Below, in pieces: positions 34,897 through 46,059 of a stretch of DNA of 64,000 nt. Under the pieces are notes generated by a model. It made no database searches, was not told the origin of the DNA, and was given only the letters and a program-made list of their open reading frames with translations. The translations under genes were made by a program, and so were the position numbers. The first letter of the stretch is position 1, and every line of letters starts with the position of its first letter. Source of the stretch: Ophiosphaerella korrae (taxonomy: Eukaryota; Ascomycota; Dothideomycetes; Pleosporales; Phaeosphaeriaceae); assembly GCA_028456385.1 (NCBI GenBank), contig JALNQF010000166.1:1-64000 (forward strand). Reading direction: 5' to 3'.

Positions 34897-34907
34897 AGTG
34901 GGTACCG

Positions 34908-35947
34908 CTATCGAGCCCACTTTTCATCTATAGCAGTAAGCCCAGAAGCGAGAAACTCAATAACAAGACCATTGAACCTATCAGGTTTCTCCCAATAGCA
35001 CCAGTGCCCACCCCATTCTATGGAAATGCCTACCGCAAGCCTATTCGATGACTGCATGTTGACCAGATCTACTACTTTGAGTGGGCCGGCTGGGGGGAAA
35101 CACCCACTACGTGTACTAGCAATAACAAGAACTTCTGTTGTGCTTCCGGTGTCTGATCCAAATGCTTGCACGATGGCATCTCGCCAGTCAAGTGCTGTAT
35201 GATCAGCCATGAGCTTCCCATACCATATTCCTTCTCCCCTCAATGCTTCTTTGAGAAAGAAAGCCTCGTCATTTTGCCATTCCTCTGAGTTCTCCGCGGG
35301 ATCGCCTGGCTTTGGGTGCGACCTGTATCCTAAGCAAGCTGCAATCGTTCCCAGATGGGCTGCCTTAGCATCATGCTCAAGTGTTGATTGCATCGCAGCT
35401 AAAGCTTCTGGGCTGTTGCAGCCCCGATTGCCGAATTCCGGACCCCAGTCTGGCTTATAGTTCTGTAGCGGAGCCTGGTCAACGAAAACCAGTTTATTGA
35501 ATGCTTGTGTGGTGAACAATTCGGCATAGCACCTATGATTCGGGTCAGCGTTCTACCTTTAAAATTTCCTTCTCGTGCTTACCAAAGGATTGCAGCGCCT
35601 AAGCTCGTGCCAATAGCTGATATACTACCTTCAGCAAATTCAAGGTGATCAATCAAGTTTTTCAAGTCTAGGGCAAGACGTGCGACATGATGTCCTGCTG
35701 CCGGCTTCTCGGACTGACCATGACCGCGAAGATCTGGCACGACAACATGGTACGAAGCGGAAAGTGCTGCTACATTACGAGAGAAGACGGCACCAGAGCC
35801 CGTAAAGCCATGTAGCTGGACAAGAACTTAGCTAGTTTGAATCGGTAAATTAGGCGCAATACCCACGAGGATCAACACGGGCAGCCTAGCAGAACCATAC
35901 GTTTCGTAATACAATTCTATCCCGTCATTGGCTTTGAATCTTGGCAT
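34908..35947 (-). CDS. Alpha/beta hydrolase
   Basis: A 312-residue alpha/beta-hydrolase-fold enzyme of the epoxide-hydrolase/haloperoxidase/lactonase-like group. Three exons (35947-35867, 35815-35583, 35532-34908) join in frame through introns of 51 and 50 nt. Seen in the product: oxyanion-hole 'HGFTGSG' near residues 29-35, 'VVVPDLRGHGQSEKP' typical of the fold, nucleophile elbow G-T-S-L-G with Ser98, and a late 'GGHWCYWEKP' with the likely catalytic His281. No signal peptide is seen, so it is probably cytosolic. It could hydrolyse an ester, thioester or lactone made by the neighbouring ligase or P450. It is convergent with the ligase and its start faces the transcription-factor gene across 865 bp. 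Confidence 0.88.
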
Positions 35948-36812
35948 GGTATCTTACTCTCCAGTCGCTTTTGGAGATTTTAAAAAGTTGTGGCGAGTGA
36001 TGGTGTTGCAAGTTCGCCATCCCGAGGTCGTGCGCGATCTCAAATCCCCCCACTTCACGTGATGTATCATCCAACCAAGTCCGATTTCATGTGCAAAACA
36101 CTGCGAGACTTTGTAAACTCATGAGATGTAATGAATGTGTCAAATAATTTTTGACAAGCACTGACATGCGAGGTCGTAGAATTTCAACAAGGGATGACGT
36201 CAACCTTCGAATAACGAACCTGATAGCTGCGGATATTCGTATTTATTTCGAAGACCACAGGGCAAAACTCCAAGGCCGATAGTGGACGAAATTAAATAAC
36301 CTGCTTGATGCGAACGTGGTGGTGCCCAGGTGAGGTAGAGTCTTAGCATAGTATCATCATTTGGTACCTGGCGATATTGCTCAAAATTCAAATCAATCTC
36401 GAGGTTGTGTTTGAGATATGCCCAGGCGTTCAGCCAAGTGTTCTTCCTTGTGAAAGATATGTCCTGAACGGAGGACATCTACTTATGAGATGGCTTCAGC
36501 TCCTAGAGCTAGCTATCTATGCAATGCCTTCCCCAGTAGCTACAACGGCGTCTGTCTGGTCGTGAATTTGTAGCCTGGGTGTTGTGTGACGTGAAATCAG
36601 ACCGTGCTCCTTGTACACCTCTAGCCAGGTAAGGCCGGTTGTGCCGCTAGACCAGGGTCATTATATTAAGAAAGACCAGCCAAACCTAAACCCTAGCAAC
36701 GGATAGCCAAGCAATCAAACTAAAATGCTCTCCACTTTAGCCGTAACTTGCGGGGGCCTATTTTGTTCCCCACATCCCATGATTGTTCTCTGCCATTTCC
36801 CCACAACACACA
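35948..36812. promoter_or_regulatory. Divergent promoter region (hydrolase / transcription factor)
   Basis: 865 bp between two divergently read genes. A perfect palindrome TGACGTCA (CRE/ATF-type site) lies at 36195-36202. A 92-codon open frame on the minus strand (36478-36200) has no recognisable family; I do not call it a gene. Confidence 0.45.
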
Positions 36813-39057
36813 ATGCCACCAGCATCACAACGTCGGCAGACTGGATTATGGCTGCAATGCACAATTTGCCATCGTTCATACTCAAAAAGGGAACATCTCC
36901 AGGTACGGCTTCAAAAAGCACACTTCTTTCGGCACGGTAACTAACCAAAGGTGCAGAGACATGAACGATCACGTCAGATCACCAGTTGCAGCGTTTAGCT
37001 AACATCACTAATTTTTCTCTTAGACACTGGCGATAAACCATATGTATGCCAAACATGCGGTAGACGCTTCGCCCGCCAAGATGCGCTCAATCGACATACA
37101 CGATTACATCAACGCAGTGGTAGCGTGACAACCTCGACACATTCAGACTCAACTCAGTTTGTGCATCTTGATGTTGACGCCAATCACTATCAATTACACC
37201 CAGAAGATATATTGATCCCTCCTTTAGCGTCTAGTGAACCCTTTCAGCCACTGCAATTGACAAACTCGAGCTTGTTTTGGCCCGATTCAGAAGACTTATT
37301 ACAAAACATTATGTCGATTGACCCTGCTCTATGGGAACAGCCTATGAAATTAATGCCTTCTGTTGTAGCGACCCAAAACTCAGTCGACTTGTTATCTGCA
37401 CCCAATGCAATTGATACGGCGGGCGACGAGGGCCATCGGGCTATTCAGACTTTGAGTGCTCAGCTTAACAACACGCTTACAGGGATTACAGCTCCCGTTA
37501 CACTTGCAGACCTTACATCAAAATTTCTGGATAGCTGTTTGCACATGTTCTTTTCTACTTTTGTTATCATGTTGCCAGTTATTCATCGACCAACGTTCGT
37601 ATTTGGCGAATGCTCGCCACCATTATTGCTGAATGCCATGGCAATTGGTTCTCTTTTCCTTGGAACGAAGGAAGCATCGGCTAAGGTATTTTCTTCCTGT
37701 ATTAGGGGTCGACTATTATTAATATACTATAGGGAGATGCGCTTTGGCGTCTCGCGCACACCGCAGTGGCGACATCTTGGCATTCAATGATCAGCCACAG
37801 AGGTGAGTACGATACGGCAACTGGTTTGCAACTAGTACAGACGTCGCTTCTCAGCCAAGTGTATGCTGCTCTTGCTCAGGTATGAACACACCAGGAAGAG
37901 TGACCAAATCTGCACTAAACACGCACAGTCTCGTACTCTGCGTATGACAAGTCAGGTCTTCCATGGCCTTGGATTCTACTGGGCCCGTCACAGCGGTTTA
38001 TTCGACTTACTAGATGAACCTACCCCTCCACCTCAGGACGGTGCAGCAGAGACGATCTATCAGGCATGGCGAATTTGGGTCGCACGTGAGACTCGACTGC
38101 GCTCCCTCCTTGGTCTATATATCCTGGACGACGTCATATCTCAATATAGCGGTAACCCAACTTTTGCTCAGCACATGTCGAACCCACTTCCTATGCCTAG
38201 TGACGAGCATACCTTTAGTGCAACAGAGCCCCATGAATGGTTGCACTTGTTACTACAAAAAAAATGCGCGACCAGGTCTGCTGCGATTTTGCGATGTATT
38301 TCGCATGTTCTTTTATCCCACTGCAAGCCCCGAAGCTGGTATGCCACCGGACCTGACTTTCCTTGCAATCAGAGTAGTCTTGGAAGGCCTTGAATCGTTG
38401 GTGGCAGAATCAAACCGCATTGAGCCTCGCCCGGTCGGAATGCCATCACCAAGAGAAATCAATTCTGTACTCGAACGGATACGACAATATATTCAAAACA
38501 ATCCAAGGCTGACAGTTTTGGAAAGAAGAACTGCGATGCTACGTTGGCATGCCATATGTTTAGACACTTGGAGAGTAGCAGCCCGTGGTGCAAGAAGGCT
38601 CTGCTTTAGTCATGGGATTACACAAAATATATTTGGTGGTCGCGAGAGATTCGAGACAGACATCAACGCCAAACGCCACATCGAAAAGGATGACGCCCGA
38701 CGGACTTTACTACATGCACGCGAGATCCAATACATATCCTCACATCTACCCCTTGGCCTCGCCCACGACCCTCATGTTCCTGGAGCCGTCTTTGCTGCGG
38801 CGACGACGTATGCTGCTTTTGCACTGGCTGGGAAAACGCGAATTCCATTTCCAGAAGTCGTAGATTGGCATGTTGCAGTTCTGTTGCCCAGTATTGATGC
38901 AAACCCAATGGACGGATGCACAGATAGTCTTGATGCGGGCAGTGAAGAAAGTCCAACCGGGCTATTTGTGCGTGGCACCTTGAATGCAACGGACGGAACA
39001 AGCAATGTTCTGATAGTAGATCTAAGTTACGAAATGAGCAGTATCAGGTCGCTGTGA
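36813..39057 (+). CDS. C2H2 zinc-finger fungal transcription factor, frame broken at an A8 run
   Basis: Likely pathway regulator. Exons: 36813-36902, a 16-nt microexon 36957-36972, 37024-37685, 37733-37879 and 37929-39057, with introns of 47-54 nt having good branch sites. Splicing yields two perfect C2H2 fingers, C16-C19-H32-H36 and C44-C47-H60-H64, with the linker 'TGDKPY'. Only the microexon restores the 'RHERSH' end of the first finger. The rest is the fungal-specific transcription factor domain ('FVIMLPVIHRPTF', 'GDALWRLAHTAVATSW', 'SQVFHGLGFYWAR'). The frame must shift by one base at the eight-A run 38257-38264, where seven A would keep 'QKNARPGLLRFCDVFRMFFYP' open to 39057 (about 680 residues). 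This is either a real loss-of-function insertion or a sequence error. Confidence 0.8.
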
Positions 39058-39158
39058 GGGCTCTGAGCCTGCAATGGGGAGTTTGCACTGAGATGGAGGA
39101 GGTCCTTCATGCATGGATTGCGAAGTGTGCTTGAAAAGGCACGATTGGAGACAAGCAA

Positions 39159-40421
39159 TTAATTACCAATAATGCAGACAGGGCAACTTACGATACCCAT
39201 CTCTGGCATTTTTGCATATTGCAACTCTCCGTTGACATCCCAGTCCTGACATTCGTCCAGCATGACTTTCAACCCCACCTGAAGTGCCAGACGTGCCAAC
39301 GGCATGCCCGCACATCGATGGCAGCCGCGACCGAACCCCAAGTGTTTATTCAAATTTACCCTGCCCAATATGAACTCATGTGGATTGTGAAACACTTCTG
39401 GGTCGCGATTCGCAGCGGCATAGGTCATGGTTATCGGCTCGCCAGGTTGAACAGTGCGACCATGCAGTTTCACGGGATGGGCGGCTGTGCGACTGAACCC
39501 ACGATAGGGGACATAAAGTCGAACAAACTCCTCCACTGCGTTAGGTATCAGATCCGGGTGATTGCGCAGTTTATTTTGCATAACCTTATCTCGAGCAAGA
39601 TGAGCCGCGATGGTCCCGAAAAGAATAGGTGGTGCAATCATGCCAACCACAAGACATTGGCGCAGAGTATCACTATACGTTGTCAGCAAGATACCGAGCC
39701 CAGAACTTGAAATTTCATCCACGAACATTAACTTGTCTTCAGGTATCGGTTCCCCATATATTCGCTCAGAGAGCAAACTGCTTGCAGGGTCAGTTTCAGG
39801 ATCGCGCAGATTTCCTCTCCGGTCCTTGAACAGTGCCCTAGCCATGTCGTATAATTTTTCAGAATGAAACTTAATGTCATCATTTCTCTGTTCGCGCCAT
39901 GCATTAGCCCATGCAGCAGCAGTTTTTGCAAGTACCGGAGCGCTCTCATCAGCCAAATTCAACCATGTGACTTCGACCCAAGCAGCAAAATTCGCCCCAA
40001 ATTCGGCTGCCACGTCGCCTCTTTTACGATCTACTAAGACCTTCCACTCACGCCTTGCATGCTCTTCCAATACATCCTTTAATCTTGCCAGTCTCGAAGC
40101 CTTTAAAGTTCGATCGATTGCTTTTCGGTATGGAGTGTGCAAGGGCGGATCTGTGTTCAATGGAGGGCGCCTCGTTCCGCGCGAATCTGAAGGCACCACA
40201 GCTTTGACTGAGGATATGAAAGTTGAAGAATTTGCTGCACAGTCTTTTATGTCGTCATAACGCGTGAGCATCCAGTAACCGCCCATTTGAGGACTATAGG
40301 CAACTGGACAAGTTGACCTGAGTGAGTCAAACTGCGCATGAATCTCTTCTGGAATGCTGAAATCTGACGGATCAAAGTCGGTAACCGGCGGTGGCTTTGC
40401 GAATGGACATACTGTCGTCAT
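39159..40421 (-). CDS. Soluble bacterial-type cytochrome P450
   Basis: An intronless 420-residue P450 without an N-terminal membrane anchor, so it is soluble and in length and style like bacterial class I enzymes. Heme-binding loop 'FGRGCHRCAG' (363-372) gives Cys370 as the iron ligand, and the ExxR pair is E298/R301 in 'VEEFVRLYVP'. The I-helix reads 'VVGMIAPPILFG' at 258-269, where an acid/amide followed by Thr is usual; that oxygen-activating pair is missing. This may point to substrate-assisted catalysis or a special subfamily. It is read divergently from the MFS gene across 336 bp. Its redox partner is not encoded nearby. Horizontal origin from bacteria is plausible but unproven. Confidence 0.88.
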   Translation of the reverse strand: MTTVCPFAKPPPVTDFDPSDFSIPEEIHAQFDSLRSTCPVAYSPQMGGYWMLTRYDDIKDCAANSSTFISSVKAVVPSDSRGTRRPPLNTDPPLHTPYRKAIDRTLKASRLARLKDVLEEHARREWKVLVDRKRGDVAAEFGANFAAWVEVTWLNLADESAPVLAKTAAAWANAWREQRNDDIKFHSEKLYDMARALFKDRRGNLRDPETDPASSLLSERIYGEPIPEDKLMFVDEISSSGLGILLTTYSDTLRQCLVVGMIAPPILFGTIAAHLARDKVMQNKLRNHPDLIPNAVEEFVRLYVPYRGFSRTAAHPVKLHGRTVQPGEPITMTYAAANRDPEVFHNPHEFILGRVNLNKHLGFGRGCHRCAGMPLARLALQVGLKVMLDECQDWDVNGELQYAKMPEMGIVSCPVCIIGN

Positions 40422-40757
40422 CGTTTATGGTGTGAGAGAATTTAGAGCTGACTAGATGGTCAAAGAGAAAGCTCACACTTGAAGCTCAGATGTACCCTGT
40501 GTTTTTACGTGCCGTCAGAAACCTAATTATTCTATCTACGGATATGTACGTTCTTTTCACGATCATGTTGTGCTAGGCGTGGGGATTATCAGAGTGTGGG
40601 GAAGAGGGCATGCTTAAATTACGGTTATATAGATGAGTGGGGAAAACCAGTAGTAAGTGGGGAAATCTGGAGAAGCGGACAAATAGCATCGAAATCAGAC
40701 AGGATAAAGCGCAATCGATCCTAGTCCCTCGATCTTGTACCAACCCACCAATGTAAC
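40422..40757. promoter_or_regulatory. Bidirectional promoter between P450 and MFS permease
   Basis: 336 bp separate the two start codons, so control elements are probably shared. Repeated 'gtggggaa'-type words (near 40595 and 40640-40660) and an AT-rich 'ggttatatagat' near 40623 are visible. No known operator was matched. Confidence 0.5.
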
Positions 40758-42531
40758 ATGGCTACCACTACTGGCATAGAACCCGAGAAATCAAGCACTT
40801 TCTGCGCCGAACAGGTTGAAAATCAGCGCGACCATCTGAATCGAGGGTATGAGCCAAAAACCGATGAAGCCAGAGCCCTAGATAAACGCATCAATCTCAA
40901 ACTTGATTTTGCCGTTGTTCTAGTGCTAGCCATCGATTTCGTTCTCTGCGGCATCGATAAGACCAATATAGGTTATGTTACAACGACGAGTAAGCTTCGA
41001 ACACGGTTTGTAGTTCTAGAACACCAAAGTGTTGACCTGAAACAGATATGCTGAGAGACGCGAATCTCACCCAAGATGATATTGCTGACTCCGTCTCAAT
41101 CCTGTCAGTAACGTATATCACCTTACAGCCATTTTCAACGGCAATTGGGCGGCGCCTCGGGCCAAAATATTGGATAGCATGCATGATGGTTGCCTGGGGT
41201 AGTGTATGCATGGCGCATGCTGCGACGAAAAACCGTAGAACACTCATTGCGTTGCGATTACTTCTCGGTGCATTTGAAGCTGGGTTTGTCCCAACATCGT
41301 TTGTGAGTATGCCTTTAAAAATTTTGTGCCTTGATTAATGTAGTTAGTACTACATGTCAACGGTATACCCGAAGTACTTGCTTGGGCTACGTATGGGGCT
41401 GTTCGCTGGCATGTTCTTAATCGCAGGGGCATTCGCGGGCCTCATAGCATATGGTATATTCCTGATCAAGAACAGTTCATTGCACAACTGGCAGTGGCTC
41501 TTCATAATTGAAGGGGCTCTCAGCTTGGTCATGGCCGTTGTAACCGTCCTCGTTTTGCCCGCCAGATTGGAATCAGCATGGTGTACGTCAACATATGCAA
41601 TACATCCATATGTTCATTCTAATGTCTTTTAGTCTTTACGCCGTCCGAAGTAACCCATGCTGTGGCGCGCATGGAAGCTGATGTTGCGGGCGCATCCAAG
41701 GAGGGATCCCATGACAAAACTGGAACTATCACCAGACGCGATGTTCGTGATGCCCTTACCGATTGGAAGAAGCTCATGACGATTGTCTTCAATGTACTTG
41801 CTACTCTCCCTGTAGCCGCATTCAGCACTTTTATGCCACTAATCGTCAAAGGTATGGGATACAAGGGCGTTGACGCTTCCATCATGAGCGTGTCGCCATT
41901 CGTAGTTGGCGCATTAGGGCTTCTTGTCTTTGTATATCTGAGCGATAGGTCCAAAGAGAGAAGTATCGTTGTATCTTCAAGCATGATGCTAGCAGTTGTT
42001 GGGCTGATCGTCATGTACACAAGTAGTAGGCCAAAGCTGAGGTATGGATTCGTGCATGTGTGCCTGGCTGGGGCCTTTACCGCTGGCCCTCTTATTGTTG
42101 CATGGCTATCCGTCAATACAACCGAGAAGGTGAGCGTGTTCCGTCAGGTAGACGTACCGGCCTGTGGCTGACTATTTCTAGGCTAAGCGCTCTATTATCA
42201 TTGGGATGAATGGATACAGTAATATTGCCGGTGTTATTGCCGGCCAATTATATAAGGCAAAATATGCGCCTCGCTGTACGTCCTTTCTTGTCTTGATACA
42301 GGTATTCGTTACCATATACTTACTTTCCTAGATCGTGTTCCCCTACTCGTCACCATGGTGTTGATCGTGATCGGAGCTTGTGGATTCGTTGCTCTACGTA
42401 TATTGCTTATGTTAGAGAATCGACGGCGAGCTCGACTCATTTCTAATTGGACTCCGGATGATTTTGAGACTGAAAACGAATCAGATGAACGAAGAGGTGA
42501 CATGAAACTCACGTTTCACTATGGATACTAA
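40758..42531 (+). CDS. MFS anion:cation symporter (Dal5-like permease)
   Basis: A complete 504-residue permease of the major facilitator superfamily. Six exons (40758-40989, 41046-41302, 41348-41582, 41633-42129, 42182-42275, 42332-42531) join in frame through introns of 45-56 nt. Family signatures of the Dal5/Tna1/vitamin group: 'LDFAVVLVLAIDFVLCGIDK' in the first membrane helix, 'DKTNIGYV', 'GRRLGPKYW' in the helix 2-3 loop, 'GAFEAGFVPT' and 'IIGMNGYSNIAGVIAG'. Family members import organic acids or anions such as allantoate, nicotinate or other carboxylates across the plasma membrane. It would bring in the substrate for the ligase and P450 next door. The C-terminal cytosolic tail is acidic ('DDFETENESDE'). 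No lesion was seen. Confidence 0.9.
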
Positions 42532-43194
42532 GAACCATAGAGCTCTGAGCCTTAGAAAGGCAAACCAAGTCTTGTCAAATATGCAAGGGAGAGGGTTCGC
42601 TGCTTAGGTGGTACTCAAGATTCGAAACAAGCCTGATTTCATGGTTCGATGACTTCCGTACTTAGTTATATGCCAAGGGCTACCTCCAACATGTTCACGG
42701 TAAAGCTTCACACGCTTTACATTTACAGTTCAATTTTTTTCCTTACAGTACGCATGCTGAATATTTTGAAAGAGAGCATCTTAGAGATTATGTGACTAGC
42801 TTGAAAGGTACCCCATATGCTGAAAAACTGCAGCTCAAATCCACTACCCCACCCCCCCCCCCCCCCCCTTACAAAAAGGTGAAGAATAATCAGCGACGTT
42901 GATTATCTTGAGCAGAAATTTTTATAGACGCAGCAGCAAAGTCTGCAGCCTTATAATAAGTTGATGAGCAAATGTGGCAGAGGCTCCTCTGTACAGGGAC
43001 ATATCGCTATCAATATTTCAAATCTTTTATGCATTAACAACGTATCAGGGGCTATATCTTGAGCCTTGATTTCTCAAGCGTGGTCAATGATACCGTTTTT
43101 TGAGAGTCTACTTTGCGCATCCCTAGAAGAAAACATTGTCTCATTTTATGCCACATGACCAGGGGCTAGGCAGCTACCACTAGTACCCTTGTGG
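42532..43194. other. Intergenic, with a C17 run
   Basis: Uninterrupted C at 42852-42868. No gene visible; composition drifts toward AT as the transposon is approached. Confidence 0.5.
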
Positions 43195-43438
43195 TTGAGT
43201 GACTGTACAACAGATTATTATTGGCCCTTTAACCGGAGGCAGAATCCAATAGCGTCGGTGGAAGGTACTGAGTATAGTATGACACATATATCTGCTGTTC
43301 TACTGTTATAACGACGACAATTATCTACCTTGATAGTATTATTAGGCAAGGGTATATATGACTCATATTTTTAAGATGAGCGGTTATAGCTCAAAGATAT
43401 AACGCGTATTCGGGGGAACACTTCAATCCACCACGACT

Positions 43439-44980
43439 ATGGCTAGACCGCGCCGATTTAGACGAGAGATAGATGGAAATGCTCGCAGAAAGCCAAATTT
43501 GAGTCTAGGCGAGCGCAATAGGATTATTAGGATAGTTTTAGTTAGTGTAGGGCACTCTCAAGTTGTACGCCAGTTTAACTGTACACTATTAGCTATTAGC
43601 TAGATCATAAAAAAATACAGCGAAACAGGCAACGTTAAAGATAAACCTCGCAGTAACAGTCTACCTATATTATTACTATGCTAGAAGAAGCCTATATATC
43701 ATAAGGGTCGTTCCTAGCTAAAGATTAAGTACTTAGAGCTTACTAAAGCTACTGTAGTTGTAGTAGTAGATAGGACTCCTTTAAAGCTACCTAGCTATAA
43801 GACATTATACTACTTTATTAGAAGACGTAGCTTTATTAAAAATCTATATAAAAAGTGACTAAAACTTAAGCCTATCTATGCTTAGAAACGCTAGTAGTTC
43901 TGTTAACAGTATTGCTACTTTTAGTAGTACTTACGTATACTTAAATTCTTAGATAAGTACTCTCTTTTAAAAAGCTCTAGCTACAACTATAAGTAGTGCT
44001 TTTAGTTCTTGTAGGAGAAATAGAAGCTAAAGACAATATGTTACGAATATAACTAGGCCTGTTAGCCTACTGTAGCTCGAACCAATAGACCCCGACAGCG
44101 GGGGCGAACTCGAGTAGGATGACGCAACCGAACACAACCTCAACACGTGACTAGTTCGTGGGTTAGTAACACTTAGCAGCAACTAACCTACTAGCCTACG
44201 TATCTGTAGTTAGTAGACTAGTACTGCTACTAACCTACTAACCTGCTAAGACAAGATTAGTATATAGGCACTTCTGCGTGCAAAGATAGAAACCTTGTAG
44301 TTAAGAATATATTCACTCGCAATCCTATAGTTGCATACTTAAACTACTTGTAATACTTACCCACTACTAAAACCTACGTGTCTATCCTCCCTCTTGACCT
44401 CTAGCCCTAATAGGCTAGGCTCTTATCTTCGACATAAGCTCGCCCGTTACATAATAACTAAGGTTAACGTCTATTAGCGCCCTGCTTAGATAGTATAGGG
44501 ATATATGTAGCTAGATAAACAAGGTAAGCTACGCTGTAGTCTACTTATTATTATAGAGAGAGATAATCGTACATAACGACGTAGCTACTTAAAAGTTATA
44601 TTAAAGCTCTTTGTAGAGGCCTACTACCTAACTAGCGGTAGTCTTAGCTTTTTATGCAGGATAATGTGCGCATACACACCTTATGCGCAACAATGAGATA
44701 GATAGATTAACACTACATTACACCTATAACCTAGCTACCTTACTTACCTAACCTTAACCTAATTAAGCACCTCTAGTAGCACCTTAAGAAGATAATGCAT
44801 ATGTACTACCTACAATACAATAACTCTTTACAAGCTAAAGAGAAGTGGGAGGGCTCCTGCAGCGCGTTGAAGGAGTGCTGGCGGCGCATACCAGGTACGC
44901 TCATACGCAAGTTTATCTTGAGTATGCCGAGGAGGATTCAAGCTTGCAGGTGCGCGCGAGGCTAGGAGACTAAATACTGA
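43439..44980 (+). pseudogene. Tc1/mariner transposase, broken and interrupted
   Basis: Starts 'MARPRRFRREIDGNARRKPN' and has a helix-turn-helix region ('LSLGERNRIIRIVL', 'IIKKYSETGNVKDKPRS'). It then degrades through TAG/TAA stops. Remains of the DDE catalytic domain are visible: 'LKFLDKYSL' near 43945 (first Asp region), and 'LFMQDNVRIHT' near 44647-44680 (second Asp). The C-terminus reads almost clean: 'WEGSCSALKECWRRIPGTLI', 'SMPRRIQACR', ending 'ETKY'. A 413-bp LTR sits in the middle at 44039-44451, and reading resumes after it ('LDKQGKLR', 'LLIIIERDN'). Substitutions are mainly CpA/TpG losses. It is non-functional. Confidence 0.85.
44039..44451. repeat. Solo LTR inserted in the mariner transposase
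   Basis: 413 bp starting TGTTAC and ending GTTACA (TG..CA termini), flanked by 'caata' on the left and 'taata' on the right. These equal a 5-bp target duplication with one C-to-T change. The transposase reading frame continues on both sides. No internal retroelement sequence is present, so this is a recombined single LTR from a family not otherwise seen in the window. Confidence 0.75.
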
Positions 44981-45119
44981 TTCAATTCTCTTCAAATACA
45001 TCAAAAAAACCAAGTTTCTATATAATTTCAGGTAGTGGGTGGTTGTAAACGATGAGGCGTCAATCTCGTGTTGGGCGTACACGTGCCACGCTGTGCTAAA
45101 CTTATGTCCAGTCACTGTA

Positions 45120-46059
45120 TTTCTTACGTAGCAGCTAGCGTCAAACCATACTAGGCAGGCTTGAGAAGCTTTCTATGAGAAAGAGTTATTTTACAACAGC
45201 CTTAATACAGTAGATTCTTGTAGATGAAGGTAGGGCGAGGTGGGGGGGCCGAATGGCTATGGAAAGCGGTTTCTGCTGTTTTGATACCTATCCGGAAACC
45301 GCACAAGAAGGACGGAGTTATCGTCCATAGCAGCCCTAATTCTTTTTCAGGACCTCGAACTTCGAATTTTGGAAGGCATTTATCGATCCTGATAGGGCAG
45401 TATCTAAAACCTTAGAAACATATCACTTGGTAATACTGCAACTATATCTTTTCTCAACATTGAGGTCTATATGTTGTATCGTATCTATCACATAATCCTA
45501 TCCTAGCTATCTATAAGTATAGATCCTATTTCAATATGTAATTAATCTACAGCTGGACTGTATCCCATGCTCAACCTTAAAGTCCATTTTAAAAGGGTCT
45601 CGAATAGTAGAGATTTGGTAGTACAGCAAGAAACCTCGTAGAGACTTGGAATTACTTATGGCATCTAGAATCAATCGGCTCACTCGAATAGAGTTGTGTC
45701 CATTTGATTTCATGATTGGACACAATATACTATGTTCATAGCTCTGAAAGAACGTATTCGATTTGCTCCTTATTTAAATTTAATAGAGCAGCATGTACCA
45801 TATATACAAGTTGCGAAGAATGACTAGAAAACAAAAATAGAAAGCACACAGTGCATGGAACAGATCCGGGACACTTGTGCAACAAATGCGTCAGGAGAGG
45901 GAAATACGAAACAGCCTCATAGTTCAAGTTCAAGTAATGAACAATAAACATGCAGCTGCTTTCGCTAGCTTTCAGATGGCAATCTAGTGCCTGCTAGGAA
46001 TTCGTGACTGAGAAAATGAACATACAGCGCAAAAGAAAGTGGGTATTTTCTAGCAACGG
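45120..46059. other. Intergenic, nothing recognised
   Basis: Mixed composition; open frames under 75 codons on both strands without family resemblance. Confidence 0.5.

Larger units (their letters stand above)
43195..45119 (+). mobile_element. Tc1/mariner-type transposon, RIP-damaged
   Basis: Contains a recognisable transposase (43439-44980, split by an LTR). The right end 'cttatgtccagtcactgta' (45101-45119) and 'ttgagtgactgtacaacag' (43195-43213) are imperfect inverted repeats (14 of 19), which I propose as the TIRs. Left-end confidence is low. Confidence 0.65.

Noticed and set aside
36200..36478. 92-codon minus-strand frame in the divergent promoter
   Set aside because: No motif or family resemblance, no intron structure, and it lies in a likely regulatory region; kept only as a remark.
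42852..42868. C17 run as a functional element
   Set aside because: Homopolymers like this one and the A/T/G runs elsewhere are common simple sequence and prone to sequencing error.
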